From Vulcanimicrobiota bacterium (lineage in GTDB: Bacteria; Vulcanimicrobiota; Vulcanimicrobiia; Vulcanimicrobiales; Vulcanimicrobiaceae): 5,881 nt of DNA. The notes under the pieces are model-generated. The model made no database searches. It had not been told where the DNA came from and was given only the letters and a program-made list of their open reading frames with translations. The stretch's first letter is position 1. Each line of letters opens with the position of its first letter. The position numbers and the translations under genes are program-made. The stretch covers positions 1-5,881 of the forward strand of contig JASHTE010000012.1 in assembly GCA_030040695.1 (NCBI GenBank), written 5' to 3'. Of the stretch, positions 1 through 5,881 are shown one piece after another.

Positions 1-2
1 CT

Positions 3-437
3 GCAACCCCTGCACCCAAGGAGACGCCGCACCGCCTACTCAACCTCCACATACCGACGAACCGGCTGCACACGGAGTTCGTCGTCGAAGTGAATCGAAG
101 AGGTCAGGTCGTTCGCGTGAAGAGCGCGCAGCATTGTGATAACCCCACGTTCAACGCACAGACGTACGGTAACGTCTTGCAAATGTGGATTCGACATCCG
201 GATGGAACCGCCGATGTCGGTCTCTATCGCGTGACGTACGACTACGACCCGCGATCGCGCACGGTTTTCCGCCGCGTTGCGATCATCAGTCACGGTGGGA
301 ACTGGGGCAACGCTGAAGGCGCGGCCGACGAGATGCTCGATATTGCGCGGCGTGAGGCAGCCGATGAACGCGCGCACACGAAGCCGCTGCCGGCGTTGCA
401 GAACATCATCGACAAGACACCGACGCCGCATCCGTAG
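3..437 (+). CDS. Unrecognised protein, 5'-truncated, possible TonB-C-like fold
   Basis: The reading frame is open from the first bases of the window to the TAG at 435-437, giving 144 visible residues; the true start lies outside. A GTG at position 90 could serve as a start, but the frame upstream encodes plausible protein that leads straight into the conserved-looking part, so I treat the gene as truncated. The visible N-terminus is Ala/Pro/Thr-rich (ATPAPKETP), like a linker after a signal peptide. The segment from about visible residue 22 to 90 alternates hydrophobic and polar residues (TEFVVEVNRRGQVVRV, then NPTFNAQTYGNVLQMW, then GLYRVTYDYDP). This pattern is reminiscent of a TonB C-terminal domain: a strand, a Gly turn, a helix and a closing strand. 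The C-terminal 45 residues are polar and charged, with no membrane segment. I do not recognise the family and the TonB resemblance is inference. It ends two bases before the FAH gene, so it may share that transcript. Confidence 0.7.
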   Translation, partial: ATPAPKETPHRLLNLHIPTNRLHTEFVVEVNRRGQVVRVKSAQHCDNPTFNAQTYGNVLQMWIRHPDGTADVGLYRVTYDYDPRSRTVFRRVAIISHGGNWGNAEGAADEMLDIARREAADERAHTKPLPALQNIIDKTPTPHP

Positions 438-439
438 GG

Positions 440-1285
440 ATGCGTTACGTCACGTTCGCCACGACGACGCTACCGGCGCGTCCAGGAGCCGTTGACGGCG
501 ACGACGTGCGCGTCATCGCGTGCGCGACCATGCGCGAGTTTCTCGCCCTTCCCGCGCACGAACGCGCGGAGCGCCTGACCGACGAGCGCGTTCCGCTCAC
601 GCAGGCTCGGCTCGACGCGCCGGTGCGCCCCGCGCGCAACGTCTTCTGCGTCGGCAGGAACTATCTCGAGCACGCCCGGGAGGGAGCACGCGCGCTCGGT
701 CGCGATCTCAAGCTCCCGAACGTACCAACCTTCTTCACGAAGGCGACGGGCGCGATCGCCCCACCCGGCGCCGTGCTGCACCTCGAGCGCCGGGTCTCGA
801 GCGAGTACGATTACGAAGCGGAGCTCGCCTTCGTCATCGGTACGCGCTGCAAGGACGTCCCCGAGAGCGATTGGCGTGAGGTCGTCTTCGGCTACACCTG
901 CCTCAACGACGTCACGGCGCGCGATCTCCAGCGCGCACACGGGCAATGGTTCAAAGGAAAGAGCTTGGACGAAACCTGTCCGTTCGGACCGTGGATCGTC
1001 GATGCGCAGGAGCTGCACGATCCTCAGCGGCTGGATATCACGTTTCGTTTGAACGGTGTCGAGAAGCAGCACAGCAACACCGCACAGATGATCTTTCCGG
1101 TCCCTCGCCTGGTCGCGGAGCTCAGCCGCGGGATGACGCTCGAGCCCGGCGACGTGGTCGCGACAGGAACGCCCGCGGGCGTTGGGTTCGCTCGTACGCC
1201 GCCGCAGTTTCTGCAAGACGGCGATGAGATGGAAGTCGCAATCGAAGGAATCGGCGTATTGCGCAACCGTATCCACCTCGCATGA
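440..1285 (+). CDS. Fumarylacetoacetate hydrolase (FAH) family protein, FAHD1/YcgM-like
   Basis: This is a 281-residue soluble enzyme of the FAH superfamily (COG0179), which cleaves or decarboxylates 2-oxo acids with a divalent metal. The N-terminal subdomain (about 1-60) precedes the conserved core that begins at GRNY (72-75). His78 and Glu81 in the HxxE arrangement match the catalytic dyad described for FAHD1. Metal ligands are visible as Glu126 and Glu128 in DYEAEL and Asp157 in NDVTARD; the 29-residue gap from the second Glu to the Asp equals that in FAHD1. Lys101 (FTKATGA) and the KGKSLD segment (172-177) are further family positions, and the C-terminal GDVVATGTPAGVGF (237-250) is the family signature. 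Substrate cannot be read from sequence; acylpyruvate hydrolase, oxaloacetate decarboxylase or a 2-oxo-hept-3-ene-dioate type activity are all possible. The ATG at 440 gives the usual N-terminus (MRYVTF), although no good ribosome binding site precedes it. The gene begins two bases after the upstream stop, and its own stop overlaps the pntAA start (ATGA, 1282-1285). Confidence 0.93.
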   Translation: MRYVTFATTTLPARPGAVDGDDVRVIACATMREFLALPAHERAERLTDERVPLTQARLDAPVRPARNVFCVGRNYLEHAREGARALGRDLKLPNVPTFFTKATGAIAPPGAVLHLERRVSSEYDYEAELAFVIGTRCKDVPESDWREVVFGYTCLNDVTARDLQRAHGQWFKGKSLDETCPFGPWIVDAQELHDPQRLDITFRLNGVEKQHSNTAQMIFPVPRLVAELSRGMTLEPGDVVATGTPAGVGFARTPPQFLQDGDEMEVAIEGIGVLRNRIHLA

Positions 1286-2385
1286 TCGCCGCCGTTCCAC
1301 GCGAGGCCGCTCCGAACGAGCGGCGTGTCGCTCTCGTCCCGGAAAGCGTCTCCCGTCTCGTCAAGCTCGGCGTCAGCGTGCACGTGCAGCGCGGCGCCGG
1401 GCAGCGAGCCTCGTTTCCCGACGACCTCTACCAAAGGGCCGGCGCCTCGATCGTCGAGGACAACGCAACGCTCGCACGCGACGCGGATATGCTCTTGTGC
1501 GTGCGCCCGCCGAGTGACGAGCTCGTGGCGCTGTTGCGCAAGTCGACGACGCTCGTCGGTTTCTTCAATCCGCTTGCCGACCCGGGATATCTGAAGCGGC
1601 TCGCCGAGCGAGGCCTTACGGTGCTCGCCGTCGAGTCAATTCCACGAATTACGCGCGCGCAGCCGATGGACGCGCTCTCCTCGCAGAGCAATATCGCGGG
1701 CTACAAGGCGGTGCTGCTCGCGGCAGGAGCGCTGCCCCGTTTCTTCCCGATGCTCACGACCGCCGCCGGGACGATTCCGCCTGCGAAGGTCTTCGTGATC
1801 GGTGCAGGCGTCGCGGGGCTGCAGGCCATCGCGACGGCGCGCAGGCTCGGTGCGGTCGTCAGCGGTTACGACGCGCGACCGATCGTGAAAGAGCAAGTGG
1901 AATCGCTCGGCGCAGCGTTCGTGCAGTTCGACGTCGCCACCGCCGAAGGAGCGGGCGGCTATGCAAAGGAGCTGAGCGCAGAGCAGGTGGCGCAGCAGCA
2001 GCGCGCCATGGCGGAGACGATCGCGAAGAACGACGCCGTGATCACTACCGCTGCCGTGCCCGGCCGCCCGGCGCCGGTGCTCATCAGCGAGGAGGCGGTC
2101 AAGGGCATGCAGCCGGGCTCCGTCATCGTCGACGTTGCCGCGGATACGGGCGGCAACTGTGCGCTGACGAAACGCGATCAAACGATCGTCACGGAGAACG
2201 GCGTCACGATCGTCGGCACGACGAACCTCGCTTCGACGATGCCGTACGACGCGAGCCGGCTCTACTCGCGAAATATCTTCGCGTTGATCTCGCCGTTCAT
2301 CAAGGACGGCACCCTCGTGCTCGATGAGGAGGATGAAGTGGTGAAAGGGGCGTGCGTCGTGCGCGACGGCAAGGTGCTCGTATGA
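1282..2385 (+). CDS. pntAA: NAD(P) transhydrogenase alpha subunit part 1 (domain I, NAD(H)-binding)
   Basis: This is the soluble cytoplasmic component of proton-translocating transhydrogenase. It binds NAD(H) and passes hydride to NADP+ held by domain III of PntB. It has 367 residues, close to the R. rubrum PntAA type, and lacks the membrane helices fused to the C-terminus of E. coli PntA. The N-terminus MIAAVPREAAPNERRVALVP is typical of the alanine dehydrogenase/PntA family and supports the ATG at 1282. The RITRAQPMDALSS segment carries Arg122, Gln127, Asp130 and Ser133, equivalent to R. rubrum Arg127, Gln132, Asp135 and Ser138 around the nicotinamide site. The Rossmann fingerprint GAGVAG is at 174-179 and the ribose-binding Asp197 in GYDAR follows. 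The GGYAKE loop near 225-230 matches the mobile loop that closes on the nucleotide. Both ends overlap neighbours by ATGA, upstream with the FAH gene and downstream with pntAB. No Shine-Dalgarno is visible before the start, so translation probably depends on coupling. Confidence 0.97.
   Translation: MIAAVPREAAPNERRVALVPESVSRLVKLGVSVHVQRGAGQRASFPDDLYQRAGASIVEDNATLARDADMLLCVRPPSDELVALLRKSTTLVGFFNPLADPGYLKRLAERGLTVLAVESIPRITRAQPMDALSSQSNIAGYKAVLLAAGALPRFFPMLTTAAGTIPPAKVFVIGAGVAGLQAIATARRLGAVVSGYDARPIVKEQVESLGAAFVQFDVATAEGAGGYAKELSAEQVAQQQRAMAETIAKNDAVITTAAVPGRPAPVLISEEAVKGMQPGSVIVDVAADTGGNCALTKRDQTIVTENGVTIVGTTNLASTMPYDASRLYSRNIFALISPFIKDGTLVLDEEDEVVKGACVVRDGKVLV
2371..2376 (+). promoter_or_regulatory. 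Ribosome binding site of pntAB
   Basis: AAGGTG lies five bases before the ATG at 2382, inside the last codons of pntAA. It supports the start that overlaps the pntAA stop over a start in the same frame at 2352. Confidence 0.55.
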
Positions 2386-2684
2386 CGCTCCACTTGTTGA
2401 CGGTGCTGGTTCTCGCAATCTTCGTCGGCTTCGAGGTGATCTCGAAAGTGCCGACGACGCTGCATACGCCGCTCATGTCCGCGACGAACGCGATTCACGG
2501 CGTCGTGCTCGTCGGCGCGATCATCACCGTTGCCGCACTCTTCGGCGCACACGCGCACACACCGGTGATGACGGTGCTTGCGATCACCGCCGTTACGTTC
2601 GGTGCAATCAACGTCTTCGGCGGATTCGCCGTTACCGAGCGCATGCTGCAGATGTTCCGCCGCCGTGAGAATCCGAGTAAATGA
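2382..2684 (+). CDS. pntAB: NAD(P) transhydrogenase alpha subunit part 2 (small membrane subunit)
   Basis: This 100-residue inner-membrane protein supplies the alpha-side helices of transhydrogenase domain II, which forms the proton path with PntB. Three hydrophobic helices are visible, about residues 3-20, 38-56 and 60-82. The segment GFEVISKVPTTLHTPLMSAT (16-35) followed by NAIHG (36-40) is the family hallmark, and NVFGGFAVTERMLQMF (77-92) is the conserved C-terminus. His39 aligns with Thermus thermophilus alpha2 His42, described as a proton-channel residue (alignment made from memory). The frame is open upstream to 2352, but the ATG at 2382 gives the normal family N-terminus, overlaps the pntAA stop by ATGA and has a ribosome binding site at 2371-2376. 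The 10 extra residues of the longer version would be Arg-rich and come from pntAA sequence in another frame. Its own stop overlaps the pntB start (ATGA, 2681-2684). Confidence 0.96.
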   Translation: MTLHLLTVLVLAIFVGFEVISKVPTTLHTPLMSATNAIHGVVLVGAIITVAALFGAHAHTPVMTVLAITAVTFGAINVFGGFAVTERMLQMFRRRENPSK

Positions 2685-4075
2685 GCGCTACCGTCACGAC
2701 GCTCCTCGATCTCCTCGCGATCGCGCTCTTCATCCTCGGCCTGCACTTCCTGAACTCCCCACCGTCGGCACGTTTCGGCAATCGCCTCGCGATGCTCGGC
2801 ATGTTCATCGCGCTCGTCGTGGTGCTCGTGGGAACGCTCAACACGGGCTGGTGGGCCGTTGCCGTCGGCGTATTTCTCGGCGCGCTCATCGGTATCGTCG
2901 CTGCGGTGCGCGTGAAGATGACCGCAATGCCCCAAATGGTCGCGCTCTACAACGGCGCGGGCGGCGGTGCGGCGGCACTTGTCTCCACCGTCGAGCTCGC
3001 CGTCGCGCACACACGCCACGGCGCACTCGACCCCCTCGTCGCGGTCTCACTCGTGCTCTCGGCGGCGATCGGCGCGATCAGCTTCGCCGGCTCGATCATC
3101 GCCTTTCTCAAGCTGCAAGAGCTCATGTCCGGACGACCGGTGACCTATCTCGGGCAACAGTTCGTCAACGCCGTCGTCGCGCTCGCGATCGCGGCGCTCA
3201 TCGCCGTCTTCATTTGGCATCTCGCCGTCGTGCCCTCATGGGTCTATCCGGCGCTCGTCGTCGGCGCGCTGCTCTTCGGTGTGCTCTTCGTCCTGCCGAT
3301 CGGCGGCGCCGACATGCCGGTCGTCATCTCGCTGCTGAACTCCGCGACCGGTGTTGCCGTCGCGATCACGGGATTCGAGCTCTCGAACGAGCTGCTCATC
3401 ACGGGCGGCGCTCTCGTCGGCGCGAGCGGTACGATTCTCACCGTCGCAATGAGCAAAGCGATGAATCGTCCGCTCACCAACGTGCTCTTCGGCGCGTTCG
3501 GCGCGCACGGTGGCCAGGAGGTCGCGGGCACAGGCGGCCCGCAGAACGTCCGCAGCGTCTCCGTCGACGACGTCGCGGCGATGCTCGCGTACGCCTCGAA
3601 AGTGATGATCGTTCCCGGGTACGGCATGGCGGTTGCGCAAGCGCAGCACAGCGTCAAAGCGCTCGAGGATCAACTCGAGAAGCGCGGCGTGAAGGTGCTC
3701 TACGCAATCCATCCGGTTGCCGGACGCATGCCCGGACACATGAACGTGCTCCTCGCCGAGGCGAACGTCCCGTACGAGTCGCTCCTCGATCTCGACGCAG
3801 CAAACGCCGAGTTTCCGACGACGGATGTCGCGCTCGTGATCGGCGCGAACGACGTGACGAATCCGGCTGCGCGTACCGTGAAGAGCTCGCCGATCTACGG
3901 CATGCCGATTCTCGACGTCGACAAGGCGGCAAACGTCGTCGTCCTCAAGCGCTCGATGCGCTCGGGCTTCGCCGGCATTGAGAATCCGCTCTACGAGCTT
4001 CCCAACACGTCGATGCTCTTCGGCGACGCAAAAGCGTCGGTCGATGCCCTCGTCGCCGCAGTGAAGGAGTTATAG
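2681..4075 (+). CDS. pntB: NAD(P) transhydrogenase beta subunit (membrane domain II plus NADP(H)-binding domain III)
   Basis: This 464-residue protein spans the inner membrane and carries the cytoplasmic NADP(H)-binding domain that accepts hydride from PntAA, coupled to proton flow. Residues 5-260 contain about nine hydrophobic helices, as in E. coli PntB. Conserved membrane motifs are MPQMVALYNGAGGG (83-96), GGADMPVVISLLNSATG (208-224) and GASGTILTVAMSKAMNRP (247-264). Domain III begins near 280: VPGYGMAVAQAQ (311-322) is the atypical nucleotide fingerprint, HPVAGRMPGHMNVLLAEA (344-361) follows, then GANDVTNPAA (388-397) with Asp391, and KRSM (423-426), whose Lys423 and Arg424 match the E. 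coli residues that contact the 2'-phosphate of NADP(H). Position 91, His in E. coli, is Asn here. The length is normal and all core motifs are present, so the enzyme looks functional. The start overlaps the pntAB stop by ATGA, with no clear ribosome binding site. The stop is TAG, immediately followed in the same frame by the FUSC gene. Confidence 0.97.
   Translation: MSATVTTLLDLLAIALFILGLHFLNSPPSARFGNRLAMLGMFIALVVVLVGTLNTGWWAVAVGVFLGALIGIVAAVRVKMTAMPQMVALYNGAGGGAAALVSTVELAVAHTRHGALDPLVAVSLVLSAAIGAISFAGSIIAFLKLQELMSGRPVTYLGQQFVNAVVALAIAALIAVFIWHLAVVPSWVYPALVVGALLFGVLFVLPIGGADMPVVISLLNSATGVAVAITGFELSNELLITGGALVGASGTILTVAMSKAMNRPLTNVLFGAFGAHGGQEVAGTGGPQNVRSVSVDDVAAMLAYASKVMIVPGYGMAVAQAQHSVKALEDQLEKRGVKVLYAIHPVAGRMPGHMNVLLAEANVPYESLLDLDAANAEFPTTDVALVIGANDVTNPAARTVKSSPIYGMPILDVDKAANVVVLKRSMRSGFAGIENPLYELPNTSMLFGDAKASVDALVAAVKEL
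4064..4069 (+). promoter_or_regulatory. Ribosome binding site probably serving the FUSC gene
   Basis: AAGGAG, the strongest Shine-Dalgarno match noted at any gene junction here, lies in the last codons of pntB. Six bases separate it from codon GCG at 4076, the spacing expected for a start codon at that exact position. It is the main evidence that translation of the downstream gene begins, or once began, at 4076. Confidence 0.6.
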
Positions 4076-5881
4076 GCGAGGAGCTTCGCCCGAACGGCAA
4101 AGTCGGCGTTCGCGCTCGACTTCACGAACTACGAGCGCGGCTTCGCGCTGCGATCCTCAATCGGCGTCGCTATTCCGCTGGTCGCCGCAGTCGCATTCCA
4201 CCAGACGCAGCTGGGTGTTGCGGCGTCGATCGGCGCGCTCTCGACCGGATTCGCCTCGCGGCAGGGAGTCTATCGTACGCGTGCCGCGGCAATGCTCGCG
4301 ACCGCGCTCGGCATGTCGCTCTCGTATCTCGTTGGAGGATACGCCGCGCACTCGAGCGTCGCGATGGTCCTCGTGGCCGTGCTCTGGGGTTACTTCTACG
4401 GCCTCGTCTGCAGTCTCGGGCCCTCCGCGAGCGCGGTCGGCCTCAACTCGGTCGTTGCGCTCGTCATCGCCGACGTCTTCGCTCGAAGCAGCACTTCTCT
4501 CATTGCCTATCAGGCGCTCTTCGTGCTCTTCGGCGGGATCGAGCAGACGCTGCTGCTCGTCGTGCTCTGGCCGACGCGCCGTTACTCTGCGGAACGCCAC
4601 GCACTTGGTGACGCGTACCGTGCGTTAGGGCAATACGTGCACGACCTCGGCACGAGATCGGTATCGGCGCTGCATCCCAACGTCATCGCGAGCGTTCGCG
4701 CAACGCTCGCGGATCCGGCTCCTTTCTCCAAGCGCGGGGACATCGCGGCGTTTCAGGCGCTGCTCGACGAGGCCGAGCGCGTGCGCGCCACGCTCGCCGG
4801 GCTCGTCACCGATCGTTATCGCTACGAAAAGCGCAACGATCCCGCGACGGTGGGCAAGCTCGCGCGGCTCGGAAGCGCCGCCGCGCCGCTCCTCGAAGAA
4901 ATCGCAACCGCATTGCACGAAGGACGCGCACCGCGACCCATGGATGCGGCGTGGGAGTGCGCGAATGCTGCAGCACAGGCACTCGAGACGTTGCCGGGCG
5001 CAATCGGGAAGCACGCGCGTACGCAGGCGCAAGCGCTCCTGGGACAGCTGCGCACCGCGTGGCGTGCTGCAGCCGCGCCCGCCGACGAACGTGACGAGCG
5101 GGCGGAGCCGCGCCGTGGAACGCCGCGCCTCTTCCGGCTCTCGCGCTTGCGAGAAGCCCTCTTCACGATGCATGCGAACCTCGGCTTCGACTCGGCCTTC
5201 GGGCGGCATGCTCTGCGGCTCGCCGTCGCGCTCGGCGTCGCGATGGCGATCGCGCGTTCCGGAGCGGTACCTCGCGGATACTGGATCGCGATGACCGCCG
5301 CACTCGTGCTCCGTCCCGATTTTCGGGCGACCTTCACGCGCGGTTTCGCTCGCGTCTTCGGAACGCTCTTCGGAGCGGTGCTCGCGACGGCAATCGTCGC
5401 CTTCGCCCATCCGTCGCAAGCCGTCGTCACCGTTCTCGCGATTTTCTTCGCGGCGCTGGGATATTTCGTGTTCTCGCTCAACTACGCGGTGTACACGCTC
5501 ACGGTCACCGGATACGTCGTCTTCCTCCTCGCGCTGAGCGGCTCGGCGCAGGAGCACGATGCCGTACTCGAGCGCACGGTCGCGACCTTGTTGGGCGCAG
5601 GCCTCGCCGCACTCGTGTACCTTCTGTGGCCGACGTGGGAAGCAGGCCGTGCACGCTCGGCGCTCGCCGATCAGATCGACGCGTATCGTCGCAACATTCT
5701 CACGATTCTCGGCGCCTACATCGAGCCGGCAACCCGCGACCGGAAACGCCTGCGCGAGCTACAGCACGCAGCCTGGCAGGCTCGGATACGCGCCGAAACG
5801 TCGGTGGACACGATGGTCGCGGAGCCGGAGCATACACACGCAATCGGGTCGCCCGCTGCGCTCGGCACGCTCGCCGCCTTG
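4076..5881 (+). CDS. FUSC family (YccS / aromatic-acid exporter-like) membrane protein, 3'-truncated, no canonical start codon
   Basis: The frame is open from the codon after the pntB stop to the right edge, 602 codons, and encodes an inner-membrane protein of the FUSC family (fusaric acid resistance, AaeB and YccS relatives), thought to export aromatic acids or similar compounds. Numbered from 4076, a first membrane block of about six helices spans residues 28-166 and ends in LWPTRR. A polar, helical cytoplasmic region covers about 170-375. A second block spans 379-518, contains PRGYWIAMTAALVLRPDF (399-416) and GFARVFGTLFGAVLA (424-438), both typical of FUSC_2, and ends in LWPTW. The C-terminal cytoplasmic part is cut by the window. 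The protein looks intact apart from its start. No in-frame ATG, GTG or TTG occurs before the ATG at 4292, which would remove the first two helices. GCG at 4076 is placed six bases after AAGGAG and gives an N-terminus reading (M)RSFARTAKSAFALDF, so I use it provisionally as an altered or misread GTG. The substrate is unknown. Confidence 0.85.

Noticed and set aside
90..92. GTG at 90 as the start of the first gene
   Set aside because: The frame is open to the window edge and the preceding residues lead smoothly into the same strand-like segment; no ribosome binding site was seen.
470..1300. Long minus-strand reading frame (276 codons) opposite the FAH gene
   Set aside because: It mirrors a gene with clear catalytic motifs; its product is Arg/Asp/Glu-rich with no recognisable domain, as expected opposite GC-rich codons.
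2352..2381. Longer pntAB starting at 2352
   Set aside because: Adds ten Arg-rich residues not expected in the family; the ATG at 2382 has a ribosome binding site and the same ATGA overlap as the other junctions.
2578..3981. Plus-strand frame of 467 codons overlapping pntAB and pntB
   Set aside because: Arg-rich out-of-frame shadow of pntB; no domain and no initiation signal.
4075..4090. Small hairpin (GGCGA / TCGCC, six-base loop) after the pntB stop, as a terminator
   Set aside because: The stem is only five base pairs with no T-run, and it lies within the coding start of the next gene. It might affect initiation but is likely chance in GC-rich DNA.
4292..4294. ATG at 4292 as the FUSC start
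   Set aside because: It would delete about 72 residues including the first two membrane helices, and the upstream sequence is clearly coding in the same frame.
4625..5557. Minus-strand frame of 310 codons opposite the FUSC gene
   Set aside because: Highly Arg/Glu-rich, no motifs, and the + strand carries unmistakable FUSC_2 motifs over the same bases.
1..5881. tRNA, rRNA, CRISPR, insertion sequence or phage features
   Set aside because: No repeat arrays, RNA-like conserved stretches, transposase motifs or inverted-repeat ends were seen; coding sequence fills the window.

Overview
The window is a GC-rich bacterial stretch, roughly 60-65% G+C by eye, with a strong G/C bias at third codon positions. 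Every credible gene lies on the + strand and there is almost no non-coding DNA. The core is a three-gene, proton-translocating NAD(P) transhydrogenase operon of the split-subunit type known from Rhodospirillum rubrum and Thermus. The lineage cannot be fixed from the sequence. The gene style and the unrecognised first gene would fit an environmental or metagenomic lineage such as Candidatus Eremiobacterota, but that is a low-confidence guess.

Layout from left to right. (1) Positions 3-437 hold the 3' part of a small gene that enters from outside the window. It has a proline-rich stretch and then a region faintly like a TonB C-terminal domain; its function is unknown. (2) Two bases later comes a fumarylacetoacetate hydrolase (FAH) family enzyme with metal ligands and a FAHD1-like His-x-x-Glu dyad (440-1285). 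(3) pntAA is the soluble NAD(H)-binding domain I (1282-2385). (4) pntAB is the small membrane subunit with three helices (2382-2684). (5) pntB is the large membrane subunit plus the NADP(H)-binding domain III (2681-4075). (6) A FUSC/YccS-like membrane protein with two membrane blocks runs off the right edge (4076-5881).

Genes 2 to 5 are joined by three successive 4-base ATGA stop/start overlaps, so they are probably co-transcribed and translationally coupled. The transhydrogenase would use the proton gradient to drive hydride transfer from NADH to NADP+, supplying NADPH. The FAH enzyme (plausibly an acylpyruvate hydrolase or oxaloacetate decarboxylase) and the FUSC protein (a family linked to export of aromatic acids and similar compounds) may tie this redox pump to organic-acid metabolism. 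That link is inferred from gene order only.

The most unusual point is the start of the FUSC gene. No ATG, GTG or TTG exists in any frame between the pntB stop and position 4215, yet a good ribosome binding site (AAGGAG, 4064-4069) sits six bases before the codon GCG at 4076. That codon is one base from GTG and directly follows the pntB stop. No promoter, terminator, RNA gene, mobile element or CRISPR array was recognised. I saw no convincing novel system; the window looks like an ordinary operon with a few details worth checking.
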